A DNA stretch of 64,000 bases from JANXLS01 sp035308565. GTDB lineage: Bacteria; Planctomycetota; SZUA-567; H5-PLA8. The DNA lies in contig DATGGK010000087.1 in assembly GCA_035308565.1 (NCBI GenBank), positions 1 to 64,000 of the forward strand, in the 5' to 3' direction. Shown here one piece after another: positions 17,063-25,801 of this stretch. Positions within the stretch are counted from its first letter, which is position 1, and the number at the start of each line of letters is the position of its first letter. The notes beneath the pieces were generated by a model. It was not told where the DNA came from. It did not search any database and saw only the letters and a program-made list of their open reading frames with translations. The translations under genes were made by a program, and so were the position numbers.

Positions 17063-18319
17063 TTATGTCAGAGCAGAGAGGCGTTCGAGCAGGGACGGAT
17101 GGGAATAATGGTAGGCGCTGAAGAGCGGGTGCGGGGTTGGGTTGGAAAGGTTTTCTTCGCTGAGTTTCAAGAGCGCGCCGCGCATTGGCTCGGCGCCAGT
17201 TTGCGCTTTGGCGAAACCGTCGGCTTCGTATTCGAATTTGCGCGACAAGGCGTTGGCCAGCGGCTTGGTCCAAAAAGTCAGCGGGCCGGCGATGAGGGAA
17301 CAGAGCAAAAATCCTTGCGCGATGCCCAGCGCCGAATAAAAATCCACCGGCCACCCGAAGGCTGCGTACAGCGGCGGCCAATGCAGGATCAGGCTCAGCA
17401 CGAAGAATCCGCCGAGCGTCATCGCGCAGCTCAGCAGCAGGCCCTTCGGAATGTGTTTGAGTTTGTAGTGGCCGATTTCGTGCGCGAGCACGGCGCTGAG
17501 TTCCGGCACGGAAAGTTGCGCGACCAGCGTGTCGAAGAGCACGATTCGGCGCGCAGTGCCGAGACCCGTGAAATAAGCATTCGAATGCGCGGAACGTTTC
17601 GAGCCGTCCATGACATAGATGCCGCGCGCCGCGAAGTGACAGCGCTCGGCAAGTTCTTTCAGCGCGCGGCTGAGTTCGCCTTCTTCGAGCGGCGTGAATT
17701 TGTTGAACAGCGGCGCGATCAACAGCGGATAGAGGATCATCAGCAGAAATTGAAAGCCGATCATGAACAACGCGGCCCACAGCCACCAGAGCGGCCCGGC
17801 GCGCAGCGTCAGCCACAATAGCGTGACAATAAACGGCACGCCGATCAGCACGGAGAGCGCCGCCGCTTTGACGCGGTCCAAAAGCCACGTGCGAAAGGTC
17901 GTTTTGTTGAATCCGAATTTCGCTTCGATTTCGAAGGTGTTGTACAAATCCAGCGGCGTGGACGCCACCGCGCCGATGAAACCGAAGAGCATCAGGAATG
18001 CGGCGCCGCTGAGGTATTCGTTTTTCACGTGCGTTTGGACGAAGCCGCTCAGCCACGGCAGCAGTCCGGAAAAGAGAAAGACCAGTTTGAGCACGGCGCC
18101 TTCGAACGCCGCCACGTGGCCGAAGCGCGCGCGCGCGAGGGTGTAGTCGATGCTCTTGCGGTACGTCTCTTCGCTGACGATGTTCTTCAGCGCGTCCGGG
18201 ACGCGCGCCGCATGCGCTTTGACATGGAGCACATTCAACAGCGCCAGCGCGCGCTCCAGGATCACTTCCAGCGCAAAGAAGACCAGAAAAACGATGACGA
18301 CGATGCGCGCGTAATCCAT
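17063..18319 (-). CDS. M48 family (Ste24/CAAX prenyl protease-like) membrane protease
   Basis: A zinc metalloprotease of 418 residues from the ATG at 18319; a TTG at 18370 would add 17 residues. It shows the HEIGH zinc motif (AVLAHEIGHYKLKH), a downstream acidic ligand region (KFEYEADGFA) and the sequence NAYFTGLGTARRIVLFDTL before the active site, all typical of Ste24-type M48 peptidases. There are six to seven hydrophobic segments. Family members cleave CAAX-type or misfolded membrane proteins. It is divergent from the next gene with about 70 bases between. Confidence 0.9.
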   Translation of the reverse strand: MDYARIVVIVFLVFFALEVILERALALLNVLHVKAHAARVPDALKNIVSEETYRKSIDYTLARARFGHVAAFEGAVLKLVFLFSGLLPWLSGFVQTHVKNEYLSGAAFLMLFGFIGAVASTPLDLYNTFEIEAKFGFNKTTFRTWLLDRVKAAALSVLIGVPFIVTLLWLTLRAGPLWWLWAALFMIGFQFLLMILYPLLIAPLFNKFTPLEEGELSRALKELAERCHFAARGIYVMDGSKRSAHSNAYFTGLGTARRIVLFDTLVAQLSVPELSAVLAHEIGHYKLKHIPKGLLLSCAMTLGGFFVLSLILHWPPLYAAFGWPVDFYSALGIAQGFLLCSLIAGPLTFWTKPLANALSRKFEYEADGFAKAQTGAEPMRGALLKLSEENLSNPTPHPLFSAYHYSHPSLLERLSALT

Positions 18320-18388
18320 AGAATGCAGAATGTAGGGCGAAGCGAAAGCTGCGTCCAGTCGAATGTCCAATAGCGAAAATGGAATGCG

Positions 18389-19876
18389 ATGCCGCCCGAG
18401 GCAACTCCACTACATCCCCCTGATGCTTCAATCGCTCAGCCGCCCGCGCCGCGCCCATATCCGCTTCGCCGCGCGGCGGCGATTGCGTTTTTATTGTTGC
18501 TGGCGGGCTTGCTGATTTTCAACCGCAGCTTCGCGCTGATCGGCTTTCCGCCGGTTTATGTCAGCGAGATGGTGCTGGCGCTCGCGCTGTTCGCGACACT
18601 TTTCGATTTCAAAACCGTCTTCATCGAACCGCTGAAACATTCGCGCGCGATGCAGTGCGTGGCGCTTTTCATGTTCTACGGGATTGTGCGGATTTGCTTC
18701 GACGCGCCCTCGCGCGGATTGGACGCGGCGCGGGATGGGGTGATTTGTTTGTATGCGGTGGCAGCGTTTTTGGGGCCGTGGTTGCTGGCGGCGGTGCCAA
18801 AAGTCAGTCGAGTGGGGGGCGTCGAATATTTCGCGGAAGATCGCGCTATTCGGCGATTCCATCACTTTATTTTCGATGTGTCCTACTGGGCAATGTTATG
18901 GGCATGGGTCGTTTACAATACAGGCTGGGCGCCGGCATCCATCAAAGTTGACTTTTTGAGCATGTGCTGCGCAGTTGCGTACGCCGTGTCGATTGGAATC
19001 GGAATTTACTGGGTCATTCTACTTCAAAAAATGAGGGCCAGCCCGGATATCGGTAAAAAGCTTCCGCGCTTGCGACGCCGTGCACGATGGCAAGGGTTGT
19101 TTTGTGCAGCGATTTCGCTGATTTCCGGAATGCTCGTTCTCTGTCTGCCCACGCGCGCGCTGCTGCCCGCGTTACTCATTCCCCCGCTTGTTTCTCTTGC
19201 CATTATTTTTGCGAAACCCGGCGCGCGAAAAAAAGTGATCTTTGCGATTCTGCTGATGGCCATCATCGGCGGCGGTACGGCGTATTATTTTTTTTCGCGG
19301 TCCCTGGCCGCGCGTGAACGAATCGAGGCGATCGCCGATCCCAACGAAAGCCACTTTCAGACGGCCGAAGGACAACGCGCCGCGCACTCCGTGAAATGGC
19401 GCCTGACATTTTGGCGCCGCTGCATCGACGAAACACTGCACCGCGCGCCGCTCTTTGGTTTGGGATTCGGGACGAACCTCACCGAGCTGCTGCGCGGCAC
19501 GCCCGACTGGCCCATGTTCGAGGACAGCCAGAACGCCGCGAAATACGGCTCGCGCAACCGCCACCCACATTCGGCGCACGTCACGGTTTTCGCGCGCCTG
19601 GGCGGATTGGGTCTCGCGCTTTGGATCGCTCTTCTGGCGCTGGTGTTTTTGCGCCAATGGAGCGCTCTGTGGAACTATCGCGGGATTTTATGGCTGAAGG
19701 GTCTCAGCACGCCAACCGAGTTGACTCGCTTCTGCGATTTTCCGGCCGAAACCATGTTGCTGAGCGTGTGGTTGATCTATCTTCTGGCGATGTCATTCGG
19801 CGTGGTGCTCGAAAATCCATTCGGCGGAATTTGGTTTTGGACGATTACGGGCCTGATTGCGAACCGCGCGCGGTGA
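18389..19876 (+). CDS. O-antigen ligase/polymerase-like membrane protein
   Basis: A 495-residue protein with about ten to twelve hydrophobic segments. A large soluble loop lies late in the sequence, with the pattern RLTFWRRCIDETLHRAPLFG LGFG and then RHPHSAHVTVFARLGGLG. This matches the Wzy_C/WaaL family loop, where an Arg and a His are needed for sugar transfer. It probably ligates or polymerises a surface glycan. No other glycan genes are next to it, so the pathway is not shown by context. The N-terminal ~25 residues are proline-rich and cytosolic. Confidence 0.75.
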   Translation: MPPEATPLHPPDASIAQPPAPRPYPLRRAAAIAFLLLLAGLLIFNRSFALIGFPPVYVSEMVLALALFATLFDFKTVFIEPLKHSRAMQCVALFMFYGIVRICFDAPSRGLDAARDGVICLYAVAAFLGPWLLAAVPKVSRVGGVEYFAEDRAIRRFHHFIFDVSYWAMLWAWVVYNTGWAPASIKVDFLSMCCAVAYAVSIGIGIYWVILLQKMRASPDIGKKLPRLRRRARWQGLFCAAISLISGMLVLCLPTRALLPALLIPPLVSLAIIFAKPGARKKVIFAILLMAIIGGGTAYYFFSRSLAARERIEAIADPNESHFQTAEGQRAAHSVKWRLTFWRRCIDETLHRAPLFGLGFGTNLTELLRGTPDWPMFEDSQNAAKYGSRNRHPHSAHVTVFARLGGLGLALWIALLALVFLRQWSALWNYRGILWLKGLSTPTELTRFCDFPAETMLLSVWLIYLLAMSFGVVLENPFGGIWFWTITGLIANRAR

Positions 19877-19878
19877 AT

Positions 19879-19918
19879 AGGCCAAATAGGCCTGATAGGG
19901 CCAATAGGGCCTATGGGG
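19879..19918. repeat. ATAGG decamer repeat array
   Basis: Four tandem copies of roughly ATAGGCC/ATAGGGCC separated by 3-4 bases, directly after the stop of the O-antigen-ligase-like gene. The same family is at 16999-17044 and 39000-39030. Confidence 0.6.
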
Positions 19919-19994
19919 GCAACTAAACAGACGGCTGGAAGAATCGTGCCGAATTCAAAATAGTGCTTTCGCCGCTCGGCGCTACAATGCGCGC

Positions 19995-20774
19995 ATGGCC
20001 GTGCTACGCGACGATACATCAATCCGCTTCCCACCGCTGCCCCGTGGTTGGCGCTGCCCTCCCCTCACGCGCGAACAATGTCGCGAGATCGACCGCGTGG
20101 CCGAACAAGAATTTGGAATCCCCGGCATCGTGCTGATGGAAAACGCCTCGCGCGGGGCCGCGGAAGAAGCGTACCGCATGTTGTGGGAACGCGCGCGGCG
20201 CGAGGGGGCGGCGGATATTTCCGAGTATGGCGTGGAGGTTGTTTGCGGCGGAGGGAACAATGGCGGCGACGGGTACGCGCTGGCGCGGCATCTGTACAAC
20301 GGCGACGTGAAGGTGAACGTTTTTTCGCTGGTGCCGCCTGCAAAATTGAGCGGCGCCGCCGCGGCGAATCGGCGCATTTTGGAACGCACTCAAGTTGAAA
20401 TCATCGATCATCTCGACACGCAGCATTTGCACGATAATGAGCAGAGTTGGCGCAGGTCAAGCTTGATCGTCGATGCGATCTTCGGCACTGGTTTCAAAGC
20501 TCCGATGAAATCCCACTTCGGCGATGCCATCACTCGCCTGAACCGTGCCGCCGCCGAAAAGAAAATCCCAATCCTCGCCCTCGATCTCCCCTCCGGCCTC
20601 GATTGCGACACCGGAATTCCGTGCGACCCAACCGTGCGCGCGGATGTGACCGTGACATTTGTGTCGAAAAAAATCGGATTCAAACAGACGCCGGCGAAAG
20701 AATATCTTGGCCGCGTTGTCGTCGCGGGAATCGGTGCACCGCGCGAAGTCATCGAGAAAGTTCTGAAACCTTGA
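19995..20774 (+). CDS. nnrE: NAD(P)H-hydrate epimerase (YjeF N-terminal domain)
   Basis: A 259-residue single-domain enzyme that epimerises damaged NADHX/NADPHX so that the dehydratase can repair it. Visible motifs are LMENASRGAAEEA, the Rossmann-type glycine loop CGGGNNGGDGYALARHL, IVDAIFGTGF and LALDLPSGLDCDTG. The companion ADP/ATP-dependent dehydratase domain often fused to it is absent here. It stands alone between repeat elements. Confidence 0.93.
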   Translation: MAVLRDDTSIRFPPLPRGWRCPPLTREQCREIDRVAEQEFGIPGIVLMENASRGAAEEAYRMLWERARREGAADISEYGVEVVCGGGNNGGDGYALARHLYNGDVKVNVFSLVPPAKLSGAAAANRRILERTQVEIIDHLDTQHLHDNEQSWRRSSLIVDAIFGTGFKAPMKSHFGDAITRLNRAAAEKKIPILALDLPSGLDCDTGIPCDPTVRADVTVTFVSKKIGFKQTPAKEYLGRVVVAGIGAPREVIEKVLKP

Positions 20775-20802
20775 ACCTTAGGCCTTGAATCCTTGAACCT
20801 TG

Positions 20803-20907
20803 GGCTCATGAGGCGAAATAAGTGATCCGTGGTGCAGGCGTCTCGCCTGCACGACTCGCAGGCGGGACGCCTGCGCCACGGTCCTCACTCGATTCGCCCC
20901 ATGAGCC
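20803..20907. mobile_element. 105-bp MITE-like element, copy 1
   Basis: Terminal inverted repeats are GGCTCATGAGGCGAA and TTCGCCCCATGAGCC (one mismatch over 15 bases). Inside are two hairpins, GCAGGCGTCTCGCCTGC and GCAGGCGGGACGCCTGC, which together form a larger dyad. The 105 bases are the same as those at 62062-62166. It carries no coding potential. GAACCTT occurs on both sides and could be a target duplication, but the flanks are themselves repetitive. Confidence 0.8.
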
Positions 20908-20923
20908 GAACCTTGAACTAGAT

Positions 20924-22183
20924 TCATTCCGTCGCGTCAATAAACACATCCACTTGTTGACCGACGTACAGTGTTTCCTTCGTCTCCAGGACCTTGTAAA
21001 TAATCTCCAGCACGCGCGTGTCCACCATTTCGTGTTGCGCGTTGGTCAGCGCGCGTTTGGGGATCACGAAGGGATCGACGCGCACGAATTCCAGCGGGAT
21101 GCGCACGTTGGTCGCGCCTTTCGGCGTGGCCACGGCTTTCATGCCCGGCTTGAAGCGCTGCGCGTCGAATTCGTCGATGTCGGCGCGGATGTGCAGCGGC
21201 TCAATGTTGCCCATCACGATCGGGGCGCTGTCGGCGTTGACGCTCATGGCCATGGCGTATTCGTTGACGCGCAGATTCACGCGCAGGATCGTGCCGTCGA
21301 TCGGCGCGCGGAGCATGTGGCGCTCGATTTCGAGTTTGATGCGCGCAACTTCGGCTTGCGACGCGCCCAGGTCCGCATCAGCCTGATCGACGGCAACTTT
21401 GGCTTCGCCCAGCGCCGCTTGCGCTTTGTCCACGTCGGGTTTCCACGCGCCGGCGAGGAAGGTGTCGAGGTCCGATTTCGCGGCAAGGCACGCGGCCTCC
21501 GATGTTTTCACGCGCGATTTCGCGGTTTCGACGGCCATCTGCGAGGTCACTTGCTTGGCCTTCTCCAGATTCAGCATGAATCGTTGATGCTCGGTTTGTT
21601 CCCTGGTTGTGCCGCCGGTGCGCTCGGTGCTTTCGTATATGGCGAGTTGGTTTTGCGCGTCAGCGATGTTGATCGGCGCCTGCGCGGCGGTGGATTCGGC
21701 TTCCGCGACGGATTTTTTCGCGTCGACAATCGCCGACTGCGCCTGCTCGACTTTCGCGCGCAGGCCCGGCTCGTCTTCCTTGCGCCGAAAAGCTTCGACG
21801 CGCTTCAAATCTGCATCGACGCTTACCGCGGTGGCCTTGGCGCGGCTGACGGCCGTTTCGGATTTTCTCACCGCGGCTTGTGCGGTGAGAAGCTGCGATT
21901 GCAGCGTGCGCGAGTCGATTTCAAAAAGCGGGTCGCCCTTCTTCACTTTCTGATTCTGCTTCACAAAAATGGCCGTGACCATGCCGGGATCGCTGACGCC
22001 GATGGCGATGTTCTCGCTGGCGGGTTCAACCAGGCCCGAGCCGGCGATGCCTTTCTCGAACGGGTTGCGCACCGGTTCTTTGAGCAGCGGCGGGAGCGGC
22101 TGAGGTGCGACGCTGCGGCGCGCTTCGATGATGCCAAAGGCAGCGCCGGCGACCGCGAGAACGAGAATGAACCATTTCCACAT
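20924..22183 (-). CDS. HlyD/MacA-type periplasmic adaptor (membrane fusion protein)
   Basis: A 419-residue adaptor. It has an N-terminal membrane anchor (WFILVLAVAGAAFGIIEA), a lipoyl-like half motif (PGMVTAIFVKQNQKVKKGDPLFEID), a long coiled-coil hairpin (~90-260) rich in Ala, Lys and Glu, the second lipoyl half (RAPIDGTILRVNLRVNEYA), and a beta-barrel region at the C-terminus. It would link an inner-membrane transporter to the outer layers. The following gene on the same strand side is a MacB/LolD-type ATPase, but the FtsX-like permease normally present is missing here. Confidence 0.85.
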   Translation of the reverse strand: MWKWFILVLAVAGAAFGIIEARRSVAPQPLPPLLKEPVRNPFEKGIAGSGLVEPASENIAIGVSDPGMVTAIFVKQNQKVKKGDPLFEIDSRTLQSQLLTAQAAVRKSETAVSRAKATAVSVDADLKRVEAFRRKEDEPGLRAKVEQAQSAIVDAKKSVAEAESTAAQAPINIADAQNQLAIYESTERTGGTTREQTEHQRFMLNLEKAKQVTSQMAVETAKSRVKTSEAACLAAKSDLDTFLAGAWKPDVDKAQAALGEAKVAVDQADADLGASQAEVARIKLEIERHMLRAPIDGTILRVNLRVNEYAMAMSVNADSAPIVMGNIEPLHIRADIDEFDAQRFKPGMKAVATPKGATNVRIPLEFVRVDPFVIPKRALTNAQHEMVDTRVLEIIYKVLETKETLYVGQQVDVFIDATE

Positions 22184-22199
22184 ACGCTTTAGTCCTTGT

Positions 22200-22270
22200 T
22201 TGTAGTCCCGCCTTTAGGCGGAAGCGCGTCCCGCAACCGGACGACCATTCCGCCTAAAGGCGGGACTACG
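22200..22270. repeat. Palindromic repeat, CCGCCTTTAGGCGG family
   Basis: TAGTCCCGCCTTTAGGCGGA at the left and its mirror CCGCCTAAAGGCGGGACTA at the right make a dyad of about 65 bases between the ABC ATPase stop and the adaptor start. A copy of this family lies in frame inside lpdA (about 38190-38240). Confidence 0.7.
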
Positions 22271-22275
22271 AACAA

Positions 22276-22962
22276 TCAATCCGACAGTTCCGCCGACGTG
22301 ATTGCCTTGATGCGTCCATCCTCCATGCGGGCGATGCGGTCGGCGAAGCGAAAAATGCGGCTGTCGTGCGTGACCACGATCGCGCAGCGGTTGTCCTTGA
22401 GCGCGGTCGAACGCAGGGTCTCCATGACTTTGTGCCCCGTTTCGCCGTCGAGCGAGGCGGTCGGTTCGTCGCAGACGAGCAAGCGCGGAGCGGCGACCAG
22501 CGAACGCGCGATTGCCACGCGCTGCTGTTCGCCACCGGACATCTGCGATGGGAAGGCATTCAGGCGGTGCCCCATTTTCATGCCTTTGAGCAAGTCGGCG
22601 GCTTTGGAGACGGCCTCCTTGCGCGGCGCTTCTTTGATCAGCATGGGCACGGCGGCGTTTTCGGATGCGGTGAGCGTTGGGAGCAGATTGAACTGTTGAA
22701 AAATGAATCCGATGTTGTCGCGGCGGAAGGCGGTCTTTTGAGCGGCGTTCATGCGCGTGATGGATTGTCCGAAGAGCTGGATGTCGCCTTTGTCGGCGTC
22801 GAGCATGCCGGCGATGAGCGTGAGGAGCGTGGTTTTGCCGCATCCGGACGGGCCGACGACGAAGAGCATTTCGCCTTTTCGTGCTTCGAGCGCGATGTCG
22901 TGGAGCACTTCGATGCGCGTCGAACCGCTGCCGAAGCCTTTGCAGAGTCCGTCGATGCGCAC
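22276..22962 (-). CDS. ABC transporter ATP-binding protein (MacB/LolD type)
   Basis: A 228-residue ATPase from the GTG at 22962. A CTG at 22989, seven bases after a GGAGG, is an alternative start. Walker A is GPSGCGKTT, the Q-loop is FIFQQFNLLP, the signature is MSGGEQQRVAIARSL, Walker B is LLVCDEPTASLD, and the switch His is in VVTHDSR. The FNLLPTLTASENA sequence places it with the MacB/LolD/FtsE group, which act with FtsX-like permeases. It probably works with the adjacent adaptor, with a permease coded elsewhere. Confidence 0.9.
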   Translation of the reverse strand: MRIDGLCKGFGSGSTRIEVLHDIALEARKGEMLFVVGPSGCGKTTLLTLIAGMLDADKGDIQLFGQSITRMNAAQKTAFRRDNIGFIFQQFNLLPTLTASENAAVPMLIKEAPRKEAVSKAADLLKGMKMGHRLNAFPSQMSGGEQQRVAIARSLVAAPRLLVCDEPTASLDGETGHKVMETLRSTALKDNRCAIVVTHDSRIFRFADRIARMEDGRIKAITSAELSD

Positions 22963-23008
22963 GGCGACGTTATCAGGATTTTCGGCCAGGGCGGTTCCTC
23001 CAACGGCA

Positions 23009-23086
23009 GGAGACAGGAGTCAGGAGATAGTAAAACGGAGGCGAAACGCTTCGCGTTACTGTCTCTTATTTCCTGGCTCCTGTCTC
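23009..23086. repeat. Inverted repeat element (GGAGACAGGAGTCAGGAGA arms)
   Basis: The left arm at 23009-23027 and an imperfect reverse complement at about 23064-23086 (CCTGGCTCCTGTCTC) enclose a spacer with the small hairpin GCGAAACGCTTCGCG. The element is MITE-like in size (78 bases) and sits just upstream of the ABC ATPase. Confidence 0.6.
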
Positions 23087-23247
23087 TTTGTGTTTGATTC
23101 TACAGAGGGGGCGGCGATTTGAAACTTAAAGTTTTGCAAGGATAGGGGTCGATGCGGAATCAATAGGGCTTAAATAGAAGCCACTGCGTTATCCGACCTG
23201 TTTCGGCAGGCGGGTCGCCTGCAACACAAAACACAGAAGTCTCACTT

Positions 23248-24357
23248 TTAAAACAGCATCCCCAAGACCCAGCCCAGGATCAGGAAGAACGCGAACAGCG
23301 TTGCCGCCAGCGGCTTCGAGACTTCGCGCCACAAATAAATGCTGGGAATAATGCTGTAGGTGCCCAGCGTCATGGCGAAGAGCGCGACGTAGCCGGCGGG
23401 CACGCCCTGCTGCTGCAGTTTCGCGGCGAACATCACGTCCAGCGCAATCGGCACGGGCATGAACACTGAAATCATGCTGACCAGCGCCATGCGCAGCGGC
23501 GTTGCTTGCGAAAGCAGCGAATCCCAGGGGATCAGCACCAACAGCGCGGCGGCGGCGACGCTCGCCAGGAGCATCAGTGTGAGCGTGGGCTTGAGCAGCA
23601 TCCAGATGTGCTTGCCGAACTGGCGCGCGAGTTCGCCGAAAACGGCGCCGAAACGCTCGCGGCAATCTTGCCGCGCGTGGAGGTCGATGGCGCAGGACTC
23701 GCCTTCGTCTTTGGCCGTCAGCACCGGCACCGGCTTTTTCCGTTCCAACCAGCGGATCAACGACGGCACGCCGACGAGAATTACGGCCAGCAACACGGCG
23801 TACTTCGTGACGCTCACCGATAACGGCAGCGCCATGAAGGTCATCATCACAACCACGGGGTTGAAATTGGGCGAACTGAATAAAAAGCCCAGCGCGACTT
23901 CGACGCGGCCGTTGCCGCGCGTGACGCCGCAGGCCGTGGGGACGGCGCAATTGGCGCACACGCCCATCGGCACGCCGACCAGCGCGCCTTTGAGCGAATT
24001 AAGATACAGGTTCTTGCCGACTTTGAGCGGATAATATTTGAGGGTCGTGTGCAGCAGCGCGCCGAAGAGCACGCCGAAGCTCATGCCGATTTTCATGCTG
24101 TCCAGCCAGTTGACGGCTGCCGCGAGAATGCGCAGCCAGGCGGGAGCGTCCGCCGCGACGGTGAGAAGCTGGCTGCTGTACGCCATGCTCGCCAGCGCTT
24201 TGCCGTCTTGAAGGTCTTTGGCTTTGTGAAACAGTTGCGGATAGCGGGTTGCAAACCAAAATAGAGACGCCAGCAGGATGCCGGCTGCAATTAGAATGAT
24301 GGGCCGCCAGTGGCAGCGAATGCGATCGATTCTCCAGCCGGCGATTGCGGTTGTCAT
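23248..24357 (-). CDS. ArsP-like permease (DUF318 family)
   Basis: A membrane protein of 369 residues from the ATG at 24357 (a GTG at 24378 adds seven residues). The two conserved blocks of this permease family are visible: GVPMGVCANCAVPTACGV with cysteines and GVALG-type residues, followed by FLFSSPNFNPVVVMM; then near the C-terminus MPVPIALDVMFAAKLQQQGVP. There are eight to ten hydrophobic segments with a cytosolic loop near residues 170-220. Some relatives export organoarsenicals; the substrate here is unknown. The adjacent sequence is a GGCAGGCGGGTCGCCTGC palindrome (23204-23221). Confidence 0.7.
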   Translation of the reverse strand: MTTAIAGWRIDRIRCHWRPIILIAAGILLASLFWFATRYPQLFHKAKDLQDGKALASMAYSSQLLTVAADAPAWLRILAAAVNWLDSMKIGMSFGVLFGALLHTTLKYYPLKVGKNLYLNSLKGALVGVPMGVCANCAVPTACGVTRGNGRVEVALGFLFSSPNFNPVVVMMTFMALPLSVSVTKYAVLLAVILVGVPSLIRWLERKKPVPVLTAKDEGESCAIDLHARQDCRERFGAVFGELARQFGKHIWMLLKPTLTLMLLASVAAAALLVLIPWDSLLSQATPLRMALVSMISVFMPVPIALDVMFAAKLQQQGVPAGYVALFAMTLGTYSIIPSIYLWREVSKPLAATLFAFFLILGWVLGMLF

Positions 24358-24395
24358 GGGGGAAATGCTATGCCGCACACGCGGTTATTCAACCC

Positions 24396-25151
24396 TTATT
24401 TAGCCGCTATCTTCTTCCTGCACTCCCGCACCAGCATCTTTAACGCCGAATACCAATACGCCTCGATCCGCTTGTACAATCGTTCTGACTTTTTGTAGTA
24501 CGCGATGCCCTGCTGCGCCAGCGCCAGCGCTTCGGCATAGCGATCGCGCCGCATCAGAAAATCGGCGTAGCGGTAGCGCGCTTCCTCGCCGTCGAAGCCT
24601 TTCAGCGCTTCGCTGTATTTCGTTTCGGCCTCGTCGAATTTGTCGAGCTTGTCGAGCACGCGCGCGCGCAACAGGCGCCGCTCCTTGCGCCGGTTCTTCG
24701 CGTCCAACTTGTCGAGCTTGTCGAGTTGCGCGAGCGCTTCGGCGGCGTTGCCGTTTTCGAATTGAATGATGGCGTACGTAAAAATCAAATCGGGGCTGTC
24801 CTTGCACGGGCCGCTCATGCAATCTTTGATCAGCGTCAACGCTTCTTCGTGCCGGTTGAACTTGGCGTACATCTCCGCGAGGTTCACGCGGTTGTCCACG
24901 GAATCGCATTCTTCCAGCGCGTGTTCGTACTCTTTGATCTTCAGCTTCTGAAAGATGGGCAACTGAATTTGGCTTAAGTTGCTGTGGCGGAGCGACGGGA
25001 TAATTTCGGTCCACGTGTATACAATCGCGCTGATCCCTGGCATGAAGAGGAGCAGTGCAATCCACCAGATGTCCTTGCGGCGGATCAGGACGTGGACGAT
25101 GCAGACAAGCTGGAGCACGCTGAGAATAGAAATCCCGAAGAAGGGAAACAT
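24396..25151 (-). CDS. TPR-repeat membrane protein
   Basis: A 251-residue protein with two N-terminal membrane segments (SILSVLQLVCIVHVLIRRKDIWWIALLLFM, residues ~8-37, a pattern like the PLDc-N membrane domain). Four to five TPR-like helical repeats follow (AEMYAKFNRHEEALTLI, AIIQFENGNAAEALAQLDKL, ARVLDKLDKFDEAETKYSEAL, ADFLMRRDRYAEALALAQQGI). A scaffold role at the membrane is likely; no partner is evident. It runs away from the suf operon. Confidence 0.7.
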   Translation of the reverse strand: MFPFFGISILSVLQLVCIVHVLIRRKDIWWIALLLFMPGISAIVYTWTEIIPSLRHSNLSQIQLPIFQKLKIKEYEHALEECDSVDNRVNLAEMYAKFNRHEEALTLIKDCMSGPCKDSPDLIFTYAIIQFENGNAAEALAQLDKLDKLDAKNRRKERRLLRARVLDKLDKFDEAETKYSEALKGFDGEEARYRYADFLMRRDRYAEALALAQQGIAYYKKSERLYKRIEAYWYSALKMLVRECRKKIAAK

Positions 25152-25225
25152 TGCCCACTCGCTCCAAAGTTTTGGAAGAAACAGTTTAGCTCATTTTTGG
25201 GCTTGAAAACAGTGTTTTTGAATTC

Positions 25226-25249
25226 AGACAATAAGTGTCCATATTGTCT
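25226..25249. promoter_or_regulatory. Perfect inverted repeat, likely Rrf2/IscR operator
   Basis: AGACAATA and TATTGTCT are perfect reverse complements separated by 8 bases. The right arm touches the -35 hexamer of the downstream promoter. A second, overlapping half-dyad TATTGTC-TT-GACAAATA extends into the -35 region. The site lies about 80 bases before an Rrf2-type regulator gene, the usual position for autorepression. Confidence 0.65.
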
Positions 25250-25278
25250 TGACAAATAGATTCAACGCGCCATAATAT
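25249..25278 (+). promoter_or_regulatory. Sigma-70-like promoter of the suf operon
   Basis: TTGACA at 25249-25254 and TAATAT at 25273-25278 with an 18-base spacer are close to the bacterial housekeeping consensus. Transcription would begin just before the Rrf2 start at 25307. Confidence 0.65.
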
Positions 25279-25306
25279 GTTTGGAGAACAATTCTGGGAG
25301 CATTTC

Positions 25307-25801
25307 ATGCGCTATTCGCAGAGCACTGAACTGGCTATCGACAGCCTCTTCTATATGGCCGCCAATCCGCACGTATCGGACTTCTCCGTCGATGTCGTGG
25401 CGAATGCGCAACATGTTTCAGTGTCTTATCTTGCAAAGGTTTTTCAACAGTTGGTCAAGGCCGGATTGCTGCGTTCGCACCGCGGTTCGAAAGGCGGCTA
25501 CGCCCTTGGGCGAGCCCCCAATCTAATTACGTTGCGCGACGTGGCGATGGTCTTCGAAGGCGCCTCGCCGATGTACGAATGCAATGCGACCTCGAAGCTG
25601 TGCCGGCTTGGGCCGAAATGCCTGATTTTGGCGACTTTTTCGGAAGCGGAACGCAAAATGCATGAAGTTTTGGCGAAAGTTACGCTTCAGGATGTCGTCA
25701 ATCACAGCGCCGCCGAAGCGCAATGGACCGCGCACGTGGCCGAAAAGCCAGCAGCCGAGAAGAACGAATCAAAGCACGCTCTGCCGGCAACGTTATCCTA
25801 A
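25307..25801 (+). CDS. Rrf2/IscR-family regulator of the suf operon
   Basis: A 164-residue winged-helix regulator from the ATG at 25307 (MRYSQSTELAI), which has GGGAG upstream. The helix-turn-helix shows in VSVSYLAKVFQQLVKAGLLRSHRGSKGGYALGRAP. Three cysteines (CNATSKLCRLGPKC, residues ~98-111) match the cluster-ligand loop of IscR/SufR-like proteins, so it probably senses Fe-S supply. It is first in the suf gene run and is preceded by a perfect dyad at the promoter. Autoregulation and suf control are inferred from this arrangement. Confidence 0.88.
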   Translation: MRYSQSTELAIDSLFYMAANPHVSDFSVDVVANAQHVSVSYLAKVFQQLVKAGLLRSHRGSKGGYALGRAPNLITLRDVAMVFEGASPMYECNATSKLCRLGPKCLILATFSEAERKMHEVLAKVTLQDVVNHSAAEAQWTAHVAEKPAAEKNESKHALPATLS

